A stretch of DNA of 64,000 nucleotides, taken from Thiobacillus denitrificans (GTDB lineage: Bacteria > Pseudomonadota > Gammaproteobacteria > Burkholderiales > Thiobacillaceae). Position numbers and translations under genes: made by a program. Position 1 is the first letter of the stretch, and every line of letters starts with the position of its first letter. The DNA lies in contig DHHQ01000013.1 in assembly GCA_002403375.1 (NCBI GenBank), positions 229,173 through 293,172 of the forward strand, given 5' to 3'. Shown in pieces: positions 10,640 to 19,312 of this stretch. The notes beneath the pieces were generated by a model. It was given only the letters and a program-made list of their open reading frames with translations. It was not told the origin of the DNA and did no database searches.

Positions 10640-11412
10640 TTCCAGGCCGCCAGGAATTCCTGCCAGTGCGGGACCGCATGCGCGGCCACGGTGCTGCGCG
10701 CGAGTTCGATCTCGGCGGCGTAGGCGGCCTCGCTCAGCGTGCCGCGCATCTTCTGGAAGCGCAGGTAGACCAGCCAGGTGTTCATCACGTCGGTCTCGCA
10801 GTAGTTGCGGATGGCGTCGATCTCGCCGTTCTGGAAGGCGTCGAGGACCTTCGATCCGTCCATGCCCAGCTTGCCGGGAAAGCCGCACAGCTTGGCCATG
10901 TCATCGAGCGGCGCATTGGCGCGCGGCTGGTACATCGCCAGCACGTCCATCAGATCGAGGTGGCGGGTGTGGTAGCGCGACAGGTAGTTGTTCCACTTGA
11001 ACTCCTTGTCGTCGTCGCCCCAGTCCCAGTAGCGCGACGCCGTCACGCCGTGGACCAGGCTGCGGTAATGCAGCACCGGCAGGTCGAAGCCGCCGCCGTT
11101 CCACGAAACGAGTTGCGGGGTGTAGCGCTCGATGCCGTCATAGAACCGCTGGATCAGCTCGGCCTCGCTGCTGCCGGTCTCGCCCAGCGACCACACGCGC
11201 AACTGGTCGCCACTCCGGAGCACGCAGGAAATGGCGACGATGCGGTGCAGGTGATGCGGCATGAAGTCGCTGCCGGTCTTCTGGCGGCGCGCGAGCAGCG
11301 CCATCTCCGCCAGCTCGGCCTGCGGCAGTGCCGTCTCGTCGATGCCGTTGACCGCGGCGAAGCCGGCGAGGTCGGGGATCGTTTCAATGTCGAAAACCAG
11401 GGTGGGGTGCAT
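10636..11412 (-). CDS. Predicted 3'-5' exonuclease, PolB-like
   Basis: 258 residues of the DnaQ-like fold, related to the proofreading domain of family B polymerases. ExoI is VFDIETIPD near the N-terminus, ExoII lies in [16 protein letters not shown], and a late Asp in YCETDVMNT would be the ExoIII acid. No polymerase domain is attached. Members of this family often sit beside rlmD in betaproteobacteria, and here the stop overlaps the rlmD start. Its biological substrate is unknown to me. Confidence 0.85.
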   Translation of the reverse strand: MHPTLVFDIETIPDLAGFAAVNGIDETALPQAELAEMALLARRQKTGSDFMPHHLHRIVAISCVLRSGDQLRVWSLGETGSSEAELIQRFYDGIERYTPQLVSWNGGGFDLPVLHYRSLVHGVTASRYWDWGDDDKEFKWNNYLSRYHTRHLDLMDVLAMYQPRANAPLDDMAKLCGFPGKLGMDGSKVLDAFQNGEIDAIRNYCETDVMNTWLVYLRFQKMRGTLSEAAYAAEIELARSTVAAHAVPHWQEFLAAWK

Positions 11413-11450
11413 GGCGCAGGCAGGCGGGCAAAAACCGCCATTTTACGCTG

Positions 11451-12743
11451 TCAGTGCAAGGCCGCGTCCAGCATCGAAGCCGTGATCAGGGCGTCCAGAT
11501 AGGTCGAGGAGATCTGGTGCAGGGGGATCCCGAGCTGCTGTGCGTGCCTCGCCAAGGCTTCGGCGTCGTTGCACTCGCAGGCGTAGGCCAGTTGGAGCAG
11601 GCTGCCCTCGGGCGAGGGATGCGAACTCAGGGCACGCGCGTTCGTCGCGGAAAGCCCCAGCTTGCGGATGAGGGTTTCGACCGGCAGCGACAGCGCGCGC
11701 GGGGCGGTCGACAGCAGGCCGATCTCGAACGCGGCGGCCGCGCTTTCGGCCGGGGCGCCCTGGCGGGTGATCTTGCCCATGAAGAGCGCGCGGGTGAGGG
11801 CCGTCACGGCATAGCTGCGCATCGTCTCGTCCGGGTGGGTCCCGGTCAGCGCGAGCAGGGCGGCCACCCGGCGACCGCGTTGCGGTCCCAGCATGACCAG
11901 CGCATGGGCGGCCGACTCGGCGGGGCGGCTCAGCCCGCCGATGCGCGAGTTGGCGATGGCGAGCAGGCGCGGTGCCATGTCGGGATTCAGCCGGAAGAAG
12001 CGGCTCAGCGTGTCGCTCGACTGGCGCAGGGCGATGGCGAGCAGGTCGAGCTGCTTCGCCTGCTCGGGCGTGTTCTCTGCGGCCTGGGTGTCGCCCGACG
12101 TGACGCTGCGCCTGAACCACGCGCCGTCAGGCCAGCGCGCCTGGGCGCGCGGGGAGAGTTCGCCGTCGACGACAAGGCGTGCCTTCACGGCTGGTGGCGG
12201 TGAATCGGCATGGCAGGCCAGGTAGCGCCAGGCGGACGTGCTGTCGCGGACGACCGCGTCGGTCGGGCTGAGCGTCGGGCAGAACGTCAGCCCGGTTTCC
12301 TGCAGCGCGAGCGCACGGCCGAGGTGCTGCTCGTTCTCGATGTCCACGCACCAGATCAGCTGGCTGTGGTCGAGCTGCTTGGGAATGTCGCTGAACAGCA
12401 CGCCTTCACTGATCCGCACCAGCAGGGGCAGGTCGCCGTCGAGGCCCGCCTGGATCAGCGAGAAGAGTCCGGTCAGCAGCATGTCCTCTTCCATCTGCCG
12501 CAGCTCGGGCGGCGCGTCGGCAGGCGTGCTGCGGCCGCGCAGGACCAGCTGGTGCGCGACCAGGCGGGAGGCGGCGTCGAACAGCGGGTCGAAGGACAGG
12601 AAGCGCGCGCGCAAGGCGGCTTCGCGAACCGGCCCGCCCTCGTCGACGCCGAGGACGTGCGTCACGGCGTCGTGCTGCGCGGCTTCGCGGGTGTTGATGC
12701 CGCCGCCGACGATGTGCGGCGGAAGAGGGGCGTCTGAGTTCAT
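11451..12743 (-). CDS. EAL/HDOD-type signalling protein (YuxH-like)
   Basis: 430 residues. The C-terminal part (about 215-400) resembles an HDOD domain, seen in FRLNPDMAPRLLAIANSR and the alpha-helical stretch after it. The N-terminal part (about 30-200) looks like a strongly degenerate EAL fold: LVRISEGVLFSD survives but there is no EAL signature or catalytic acid cluster. It is therefore unlikely to hydrolyse cyclic di-GMP and more likely a regulatory scaffold. Divergent from the DUF4139 gene across about 100 bases. Confidence 0.75.
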   Translation of the reverse strand: MNSDAPLPPHIVGGGINTREAAQHDAVTHVLGVDEGGPVREAALRARFLSFDPLFDAASRLVAHQLVLRGRSTPADAPPELRQMEEDMLLTGLFSLIQAGLDGDLPLLVRISEGVLFSDIPKQLDHSQLIWCVDIENEQHLGRALALQETGLTFCPTLSPTDAVVRDSTSAWRYLACHADSPPPAVKARLVVDGELSPRAQARWPDGAWFRRSVTSGDTQAAENTPEQAKQLDLLAIALRQSSDTLSRFFRLNPDMAPRLLAIANSRIGGLSRPAESAAHALVMLGPQRGRRVAALLALTGTHPDETMRSYAVTALTRALFMGKITRQGAPAESAAAAFEIGLLSTAPRALSLPVETLIRKLGLSATNARALSSHPSPEGSLLQLAYACECNDAEALARHAQQLGIPLHQISSTYLDALITASMLDAALH

Positions 12744-12847
12744 GGCTCGGCTGCGGGGGAGGTCGGGGCATTCTAGCGCCGGCGCAGCATTTTTTGCGTG
12801 TATCGGGCATGATGCGGATTCGCCGCTGGCTACGCAGGAGACCGAGG

Positions 12848-14287
12848 ATGACCACGCAGAAACTGCTGAACGCGATGATCGCCGGGCTGGTGTTGACGAC
12901 CCATCCGGGACGTGCCGCGCCGCCCGCCGAGGTCGTCAGCACCGCAGCCGACCAGCAGGGCGTGTCGCTCACGATCTACAACGACGATCTCGCACTGGTG
13001 AAGGACGCGCGCCGGGTCGGCCTGGCGCGCGACGTCAACCGCCTCGCCTGGCGCGAGGTCTCCGCGCAGCTGCGCCCGGAAACGGCGCAGCTGCGCAACG
13101 TTTCCAATCCCGCCGGGTTCCGCCTGCAGGAGCAGAATTTCGACTTCGACCTGCTGACGCCGGCCAAGCTGCTCGAAAAATACGTCGGGCGCGAAGTCGA
13201 GGTGATCCGCAGCCATCCGACCTCCGGCGCGGAAACCCGCGAGCGGGCGACCGTTCTGGCCACCAACGGCGGCGTGGTGCTGAAGTTCGCCGACCGCATC
13301 GAGACCGGCGTCCCCGGGCGGCTGGCGTTTCCCGGCGTGCCCGACACCCTGCGCGACCGGCCGACGCTGGTGATCTCGCTGGTGAACGCGGCAGCCGGCC
13401 CGCAGAATCTCGAGCTCTCCTACCTGACCGGCGGCCTGTCGTGGCGGGCGGACTACGTCGCCGAGCTCAACGCCCGCGACGACCGCCTCGACCTCAACGG
13501 CTGGGTCACGCTCACCAACCGGAGCGGCGCGGCGTATCCCGACGCCAGGCTGCAACTGGTGGCGGGCGACGTCAACCGGGTGCGCGAAGACCGGCCGTCG
13601 ACGCGCGAGGTGATGGCGATGGCGGCCAAGGCGGCCGACGCGGAGATGCAGCAGGAGGCGCTGTTCGAATACCACCTCTACACCCTGCAGCGGCCGACCA
13701 CGCTGGCCGAGAACCAGACCAAGCAGGTGGCGCTGATGTCGGCGAGCCAGGTTCCGGTGAAGAAGACCTTCGTGCTCGAGGGGCAGGACTACTACTACTC
13801 CGGCCAGCACGGCGAGCTCGGGCAGAAGCTCAAGGTCGGCGTGTTCGTCGCGTTCGACAACAAGGGCGAGGGCCGCGGCATTCCGCTGCCGCGCGGCGTG
13901 ATCCGCGTCTACAAGCAGGACAGCCAGGGCAACGCGCAGTTCGTCGGCGAGGACCGCATCGACCATACGCCGAAGAACGAGACGGTGCGCCTGAAGCTCG
14001 GCGACGCCTTCGACGTCACCGCCGACCGCAAGCAGACCGACTTCAGGAAGCTCGCCGGTACCGGCCGCTACAACTACGTGTTCGAGTCGGCGTACGAGAT
14101 CGTGCTGAAGAACGCCAAGCAGGAGGCGGTCACCGTCACCGTGCGCGAGCCGATGCCGGGCGACTGGGAAATGGTCTCCGCGTCGCAGCCGCATGCGAAG
14201 GCGGCGTCGGGCACCGCCGAATGGAAGGTGAGCGTGCCCGCCGACGGCAGCGCGACGCTCGCCTACCGGGTAAGGGTCAGGTACTGA
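12848..14287 (+). CDS. DUF4139-domain envelope protein
   Basis: 479 residues from the ATG at 12848, which has a good GGAGACCGAGG ribosome region. A signal peptide (about residues 1-24, cleaved near GRAAPP) points to export. The body carries the DUF4139 beta-rich fold, with LSYLTGGLSWRADYVAEL and RIDHTPKNETVRLKLGDAFD typical of the family, and no N-terminal DUF4140. The function is not known. Its last 11 bases overlap the end of the convergent pgi. Confidence 0.8.
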   Translation: MTTQKLLNAMIAGLVLTTHPGRAAPPAEVVSTAADQQGVSLTIYNDDLALVKDARRVGLARDVNRLAWREVSAQLRPETAQLRNVSNPAGFRLQEQNFDFDLLTPAKLLEKYVGREVEVIRSHPTSGAETRERATVLATNGGVVLKFADRIETGVPGRLAFPGVPDTLRDRPTLVISLVNAAAGPQNLELSYLTGGLSWRADYVAELNARDDRLDLNGWVTLTNRSGAAYPDARLQLVAGDVNRVREDRPSTREVMAMAAKAADAEMQQEALFEYHLYTLQRPTTLAENQTKQVALMSASQVPVKKTFVLEGQDYYYSGQHGELGQKLKVGVFVAFDNKGEGRGIPLPRGVIRVYKQDSQGNAQFVGEDRIDHTPKNETVRLKLGDAFDVTADRKQTDFRKLAGTGRYNYVFESAYEIVLKNAKQEAVTVTVREPMPGDWEMVSASQPHAKAASGTAEWKVSVPADGSATLAYRVRVRY

Positions 14288-15929
14288 GCCCGCGCCGCCG
14301 GCGGATGTCGGCGATGAGGCCCAGCGTCGAGCCGTCGTGCTCGCCGATGACGCGCACCGAACTCAGCGCGGCGCGGATCGGCGGCGCCAGTTGCTTGCCC
14401 AGTTCGACGCCCCACTGGTCGAAGCTGTTGATCTGCCAGATCACCCCCTGCACGAACACCTTGTGCTCGTAGAGCGCGATCAGCATGCCGAGGGTGTGGG
14501 GATCGAGCTTCTGGTAGAGCAGCGTGTTGCTCGGGCGGTTGCCGGGGAAGACCTTGTGCGGGGCCAATGCGCGGGCTTCCTCGCGGCTCATGCCCTGGGC
14601 GATCAGCTCGGCCTCGATCACCGCGCGCGGCTTGCCCTTCAGCAGCGCCTCGGTCTGCGCCAGGCAGTTGGCCAGCAGCCATTCGTGCTGGTCGGCGAGC
14701 GGGGTCGGGTTGACCGCCGCCACCAGGAAGTCGGTCGGGATCAGCCGCGTGCCCTGGTGCACCAGCTCGAAGAAGGCGTGCTGGCCGTTGGTGCCGGGCG
14801 CGCCCCAGACGATGGGCCCGGTGTTGTAGTTGACCAGCTTGTTGGCGCGGCTGACGTTCTTGCCGTTCGATTCCATGTCGAGCTGCTGCAGGAACGGCAC
14901 CAGCAGGCGCAGGCGCTGGTCGTAGGGGAACACGCCGTAGGTGTCGGTATTCCAGAAGTTGGCGTACCAGATGCCGAGCAGGCCGAGAATGACCGGCATG
15001 TTGGCCTCCAGCGGCGCCTCCTTGAAGTGGATGTCCATCGCGTGCGCGCCCGCCAGCAGCGCCTGGAAGTTGCCCCAGCCGAGCTGGAGCGCGATCGACA
15101 GGCCGATCGCCGACCACAGCGAATAGCGGCCGCCGACCCAGTCCCAGAAGATGAACATGTTGTCGGGGTCGATGCCGAAAGCCTCGACCGCCTGCTGGTT
15201 GGTCGACAGCGCCACGAAGTGGCGCGCCACCGCCGCCGGTGCGCGCAGCGCGGCGAGCAGCCACGCCTTGGCCGAGTTGGCGTTGGCGAGCGTCTCGAGG
15301 GTGGTGAAGGTCTTCGAGGCGACGATGAACAGCGTGGTCTCCGGGTCGAGCTGCTTCAGCGTGCCGGCGAGGTGCGCGGGATCGAGGTTGGAGACGAAAT
15401 GCACGCGCACGCTCTCCACCGCGTAATGGTCGAGCGCGTGGCACACCATCGCCGGCCCGAGGTCGGAACCGCCGATGCCGATGTTGACCACGTCGCGGAT
15501 CGGCTTGCCGGTGTGGCCGCGCCAGCTGCCGTTGTGGATGGACTCGACGAAGCGCTGCATGCGGCTGAGCACCTTGGCCACCTCGCGTTCGACGTCGACG
15601 CCTTCGACCAGCAGCGGCGGCCGCACCGGCGCGCGCAGGGCGGTGTGCAGCACGGCGCGGTTTTCGGTGAAGTTGATGCGCTCGCCGCTGAACATGGCAT
15701 CGCGCATCGCCTCGAGATCCGATTCGCGCGCGAGCTGCATCAGGTGCTGCATCGTGTCGGCGGTGATGCGGTTCTTCGAGTAGTCGAGCAGCAGGTTGCC
15801 GCAGCGCAGCGACAGCAGGTCGAAGCGGCTGTCGTCCTCGCGGAACGCGGCGCGCATGTCGAAGCTGCGCATGGATTTGAAGTGCTGTTCGAGGGCCTTC
15901 CAGGCGGGCAGGTGCTTGAGCGGTTTCAT
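14277..15929 (-). CDS. pgi: Glucose-6-phosphate isomerase
   Basis: 550 residues, interconverts glucose 6-phosphate and fructose 6-phosphate. Family signatures are present: GIGGSDLGPAM, the sugar-phosphate loop VASKTFTTLET, the catalytic Glu region TNGQHAFFELVHQGT, and the Lys in NSFDQWGVELGKQL. The length agrees with the long bacterial form. Convergent with the DUF4139 gene and overlapping it by 11 bases, so no terminator fits between them. Confidence 0.96.
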   Translation of the reverse strand: MKPLKHLPAWKALEQHFKSMRSFDMRAAFREDDSRFDLLSLRCGNLLLDYSKNRITADTMQHLMQLARESDLEAMRDAMFSGERINFTENRAVLHTALRAPVRPPLLVEGVDVEREVAKVLSRMQRFVESIHNGSWRGHTGKPIRDVVNIGIGGSDLGPAMVCHALDHYAVESVRVHFVSNLDPAHLAGTLKQLDPETTLFIVASKTFTTLETLANANSAKAWLLAALRAPAAVARHFVALSTNQQAVEAFGIDPDNMFIFWDWVGGRYSLWSAIGLSIALQLGWGNFQALLAGAHAMDIHFKEAPLEANMPVILGLLGIWYANFWNTDTYGVFPYDQRLRLLVPFLQQLDMESNGKNVSRANKLVNYNTGPIVWGAPGTNGQHAFFELVHQGTRLIPTDFLVAAVNPTPLADQHEWLLANCLAQTEALLKGKPRAVIEAELIAQGMSREEARALAPHKVFPGNRPSNTLLYQKLDPHTLGMLIALYEHKVFVQGVIWQINSFDQWGVELGKQLAPPIRAALSSVRVIGEHDGSTLGLIADIRRRRGLST

Positions 15930-16037
15930 GGGCGAGCGGTGTGTGGGACTACTTCGAAGGTATCATAAGCACGCGCCGCCGATGCCATCCGGGCGCGGCG
16001 CGGCGCCCATTACGACAACGCAGATGGAAGAGACAGC

Positions 16038-16523
16038 ATGACCAGCGTGACCCGCAACAAACTCGTATTCATCACCTATTCCATCCTCGACGCGCGCGGC
16101 ATGGTCGTCGAGCAGCACGACATTCCGGTCGGCTTCGTCCACGGCGCCAACAGCGGCATCCTGCCGGCGATCGAGGCGGCCGTCGACGGCCGCAAGATCG
16201 GCGACCGCGTCGAGATCGCGCTGTCGCCCGAGGAGGGTTACGGCCTGCGCGACGAGAGCCTGGTGTTCGTCGACGACATCGAGAACGTGCCGCCCGAGTT
16301 TCGCCGCGTCGGGGCCGAGGTCCTGTTCGAGAACGAGGCTGGCGAGACCAAGGTGTTCTACGTCACCGCGATCGAGGACGGCAAGCTCACGCTGGACGGC
16401 AATCCGTCGCTGGCGGGGCAGAGCGTGACCTGCCTGGTGAACGTCACCGACATCCGCGACGCGACGCCGGAGGAAATCCGCAACGGGCGCCCGCTCGACG
16501 TCAAGACCGGAACGCTGCACTGA
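16038..16523 (+). CDS. SlyD-like FKBP peptidyl-prolyl isomerase
   Basis: 161 residues. The FKBP core is interrupted by an IF domain as in SlyD, with GFVHGANSGILPAIEAAVDG and LSPEEGYGLRDESLVF. The C-terminal metal-binding His-rich tail of E. coli SlyD is absent. It probably acts as a cytoplasmic folding helper; a signal peptide is not visible. A strong bidirectional terminator follows. Confidence 0.85.
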   Translation: MTSVTRNKLVFITYSILDARGMVVEQHDIPVGFVHGANSGILPAIEAAVDGRKIGDRVEIALSPEEGYGLRDESLVFVDDIENVPPEFRRVGAEVLFENEAGETKVFYVTAIEDGKLTLDGNPSLAGQSVTCLVNVTDIRDATPEEIRNGRPLDVKTGTLH

Positions 16524-16535
16524 ACCAGCAGGCGC

Positions 16536-16568
16536 AAAAAAGCCGGGACAGCGTCCCGGCTTTTTTTT
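16536..16568. terminator. Bidirectional terminator between convergent genes
   Basis: A 14-bp stem (16536-16549 with 16553-16566, loop AGC) is flanked by A and T runs on the two sides. It can end both the SlyD-like gene from the left and the SCP2-like gene from the right. Confidence 0.92.
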
Positions 16569-16584
16569 GCTTGCAGCCCGCGTC

Positions 16585-17094
16585 TTACTTGGCGGGGCAG
16601 GCCTTGTCGCCGGGGATCTTGCCCGGCAGGCGCAGGAAGGCCTCGAACGGCCCCATCACGCTCATCGCTTCCATCTTCGGGCCGGTGAACTTGAGGCGGC
16701 CGAACATCATCGCCTTCATCGGGCCGTACTCGCCGGCGCCCATTTCTTCCCAGCGCTCGGTCGTGGCGTGCATGGTGTAATCGACTGCGTGATCCAGGTT
16801 GGCGTTCTGCACGGCACCGCCGTACACGCACATCGCCTTGCCGTCGCGCTCGACGATCTTCAGTTCGGTCTGGGTCGCCTCGCCGCAGTCGGTGCGGTAC
16901 AGGTGGATGATCTTGTAGCCGCGGCCCTTGTCGTTCTTGATCCACTTGTCGCCGAGGCCGCTGGTCAGGCTGGCGTCCTTGTTCCAGGCGTCGCAGGCCT
17001 GGGCGGTCCACTCGGTGGACATCATGGCGGGGGCTGCGTGGGCAGCGGTGGCGAAGGCTGCCAGGGCAGCGAGCGCGATCGGCGCGTATTTCAT
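16585..17094 (-). CDS. Secreted SCP2-like lipid-binding protein
   Basis: 169 residues from the ATG at 17094, which has a near-perfect GGAGGAG ribosome site. A signal peptide (about residues 1-22, ending AAHAAP) sends it to the periplasm. The C-terminal half resembles a sterol-carrier-protein-2 fold, with YGPMKAMMFGRLKFTGPKME and FEAFLRLPGKIPGD. SCP2 domains bind lipids in a hydrophobic tunnel. It lies 189 bases downstream of the MCE operon on the same strand, which suggests a shared role in lipid handling. Two cysteines flank the N-terminal part and one lies near the end. Confidence 0.7.
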   Translation of the reverse strand: MKYAPIALAALAAFATAAHAAPAMMSTEWTAQACDAWNKDASLTSGLGDKWIKNDKGRGYKIIHLYRTDCGEATQTELKIVERDGKAMCVYGGAVQNANLDHAVDYTMHATTERWEEMGAGEYGPMKAMMFGRLKFTGPKMEAMSVMGPFEAFLRLPGKIPGDKACPAK

Positions 17095-17283
17095 GGGTAC
17101 TCCTCCAGTTGAATATTCAGGGTCACTCGGGTTACAGCTTATTAGTTGGGTGAAGACGAGGCTTCGAGGCAGCACGGTAATGACCGGGCGCCGCCTTGTC
17201 AATGTGACAGCCGCTTTAAACGCGATGTCGGCCTGGGGCCGTTGCGGGCGCAGGCGTCCCGGGCCTGCCGGGGAATGCGTGCC

Positions 17284-17958
17284 TCAGGGGCGCGGGTGCA
17301 GCAGGGGTTCCTCGACGAGCTGGATGCGCCGCGCGAGCCGGGCCTGTTCGGCGGCGTCGCCGCGGGCGGCGGCCTGCTGCTCCTGCAGCTTCAGGTAGGT
17401 CAGCAGCGGTTGCCGCCAGCCCTGGGCGGAAGCGGTTTCCGTGGCCAGCACCAGGGTGGCGGCATCGGCCTCCTGGCGCATCACCAGCAGGCTGGCGTCG
17501 AGCAGGCGGGCCAGCGGGTCGTCGATCCGGGCGACGGCCGCCGGCCGCTTGTCGGCCGGCGCGCGCACGAGGTCGCGGTGCTGGCCGGGCAGCAGGCCGA
17601 CATCGACGGCGTCCCAGTGCAGGGTGAGGAAGCGGTGGTAGGCCTCGTCGGCGGCGTCCGGCGCGAAGCGGGCAAGCTCGGCGTATTCGGAACAGCCGTC
17701 GTCGATCAGCATCGCGCGGCGGGTGGCACACCGCACCAGCCACAGGCGCGCGGTCTCGGCGACCCGGCCGGCACCGCCGGTGGCGGCGACGGCCTGCTGG
17801 AAATAGCGCTCGGCGAGGACGTTTTCGCCCAGCAGGGCGTGCTTCTGGTAGCGCTCGACGAGGTCGGCCGCGTCGCGCTTCCAGTCCGGCGGCGGCGGGC
17901 CGCCGCTGCCGCAGGCGGCGAGCAGGAGGACGCCGGCGAGCATGATCAGGGTCTTCAT
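17284..17958 (-). CDS. Alpha-helical lipoprotein of the MCE operon
   Basis: 224 residues. A lipoprotein signal ends in LLLAAC (Cys19), followed by GSGG. The rest is predicted to be helical and Ala/Leu/Arg-rich, reminiscent of TPR-like repeats, and does not look like the usual MCE-associated auxiliary lipoprotein (PqiC/LetC type). I cannot assign a family. Its ATG overlaps the MCE gene stop by 4 bases, so it belongs to that operon and probably sits on the outer membrane. Confidence 0.75.
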   Translation of the reverse strand: MKTLIMLAGVLLLAACGSGGPPPPDWKRDAADLVERYQKHALLGENVLAERYFQQAVAATGGAGRVAETARLWLVRCATRRAMLIDDGCSEYAELARFAPDAADEAYHRFLTLHWDAVDVGLLPGQHRDLVRAPADKRPAAVARIDDPLARLLDASLLVMRQEADAATLVLATETASAQGWRQPLLTYLKLQEQQAAARGDAAEQARLARRIQLVEEPLLHPRP

Positions 17959-18860
17959 GGCAGCGTCACCTCGGGCTCGCGCGCGAACGGCCATTTCTTG
18001 TTGATCTCGTTGACCAGCGCGTTGGCCTTGCGCACTGCGTCGTCGATTTCCGCGCGCAGGCTGGCGATGTCCTGGGTGCCTTCCTTGACGTCGGCGGAAA
18101 TCTCCACCGCATTGGCCATCAGGGCATCCATCTTCTTCAGGCTGGATTGCGCGTCGCTCAGCATCAGCTGGACCTTTTCGGCCGTGCCGTCCTGGGCATA
18201 CAGCCACTGATCGGTCTTGGCCGCAAGGTCGTCGAGCCTGGCGGTGAGCGCACGGAGGTTCTCGAGCGAGTCGGTCACCTGCCGGGCCTTTTCCGGGCTG
18301 CCGAGCAGGCCTTCGAGCACGCCGTATTCGCCGGTCATGCGCGCGGTCATGGTCTTGAGGTTGGCCAGGGTGGCATCGATCTCGCCGTCCTTGCGCGTCA
18401 TGTGCTCGACGTTGGCGAGGATCGCCTTGACACGCTCGACCAGCACCGGGATCTCCTTGCTGATGTCCGAGGTGAGCAGCAGCATGGTGGAATCGTCGGG
18501 CAGGGCGGCGGCGGCGAGGTCGGGCGAGTCGACGCGGATCTTGGCGCCACCGACGATGGGCTTGTCGAGGGTGAAGGTGCTGTTCTCCTTCAGCCACTTG
18601 GCGTTGCGTTCGAGGAATTCGGCGTGGATGACGATGCCGCCGGCGTCGTTGAGCCCCAGCGAGGTGACGCGGCCGATCTCGATGCCGGAGAACACCACCG
18701 GCACGCCGGGCGCGACGCCGTCGGCGCTGGCTGCGGCCAGCTGCAGGTGGAAGGTGTCCTCGAAGAAGCCGCGCGCATGCAGCAGATAGACCATGAAGGC
18801 GCCGGCCAGCAGGAGCGAGGCGGCGGCAAACAGTCCGACCTTGAAATGCATGTTGTTCAT
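17955..18860 (-). CDS. MCE-domain lipid-transport protein (MlaD-like)
   Basis: 301 residues. An N-terminal anchor (about residues 7-27) is followed by a single MCE domain (about 38-115), visible in GVAPGVPVVFSGIEIGRVTS and KPIVGGAKIRVDSPD. A long C-terminal helical region (about 150-290) could form the needle-like barrel seen in longer MCE proteins. MCE proteins form hexameric periplasmic conduits for lipids. Coupled by 4-base overlaps to genes on both sides. Confidence 0.88.
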   Translation of the reverse strand: MNNMHFKVGLFAAASLLLAGAFMVYLLHARGFFEDTFHLQLAAASADGVAPGVPVVFSGIEIGRVTSLGLNDAGGIVIHAEFLERNAKWLKENSTFTLDKPIVGGAKIRVDSPDLAAAALPDDSTMLLLTSDISKEIPVLVERVKAILANVEHMTRKDGEIDATLANLKTMTARMTGEYGVLEGLLGSPEKARQVTDSLENLRALTARLDDLAAKTDQWLYAQDGTAEKVQLMLSDAQSSLKKMDALMANAVEISADVKEGTQDIASLRAEIDDAVRKANALVNEINKKWPFAREPEVTLP

Positions 18861-19312
18861 TCGGAATAGAGTGGCTGGTTCCAGCTGAAGTCGAAAATTT
18901 CCCAGCTGCCGGTCATCTCCGGGCGCGCCGCGAGATGACGGATGAAGCCGGGATAGGGCACATCGTAAAGCATGGCCCCGGGCCGGTCGATGACCAGCCG
19001 CGGCCGCTGCAGGATGAGTGCGCGCGCGAGCTTGGTGACGAAACGCTGTGCCGGCGTCATGTCGGGGTCGCGCAGGAAGGCGATGTCGGCGTGTCCGAGC
19101 TGGGTGAGCAGCAGCTGCGCCTGGCGGTTCGATTCGGCGACGTTGAAATGGCCGCGGTAGATCGGGATCAGCGCGACGTTGTCGAGCGCGGACAGGTTGG
19201 CGCGCAGCGGCAGGTCGGGCGAGACGCGCGCGACGTCGTCGGCCAGCGCGGCGACTGCGGCACCGAGGGCGTCGCGGTCGGCGAACGCGGTCAGATGTAC
19301 TTCAGCGCTAAT
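18857..19312 (-). CDS. Degenerate ABC ATPase-like protein of the MCE operon
   Basis: About 151 residues if translation begins at the ATT at 19312. The C-terminal two thirds align with an ABC ATPase from just after the Q loop: LSALDNVALIPIYRG, then MTPAQRFVTKLARALILQRP where a normal protein has LSGGQ, then LVIDRP where Walker B has LLDEP. The Walker A region is absent, the signature is changed and the catalytic Glu is Arg, so ATP hydrolysis is unlikely. No ATG, GTG or TTG lies near the expected start; ATT follows a good AGGTGG ribosome site inside the permease gene. The only standard upstream start (GTG 19456) would overlap the permease by 166 bases. Confidence 0.7.
   Translation of the reverse strand: MSAEVHLTAFADRDALGAAVAALADDVARVSPDLPLRANLSALDNVALIPIYRGHFNVAESNRQAQLLLTQLGHADIAFLRDPDMTPAQRFVTKLARALILQRPRLVIDRPGAMLYDVPYPGFIRHLAARPEMTGSWEIFDFSWNQPLYSE

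Noticed and set aside
17095..17283. A small gene or sRNA between the SCP2-like and lipoprotein genes
   Set aside because: No frame with a ribosome site and no hairpin-terminator pair were found in these 189 bases.
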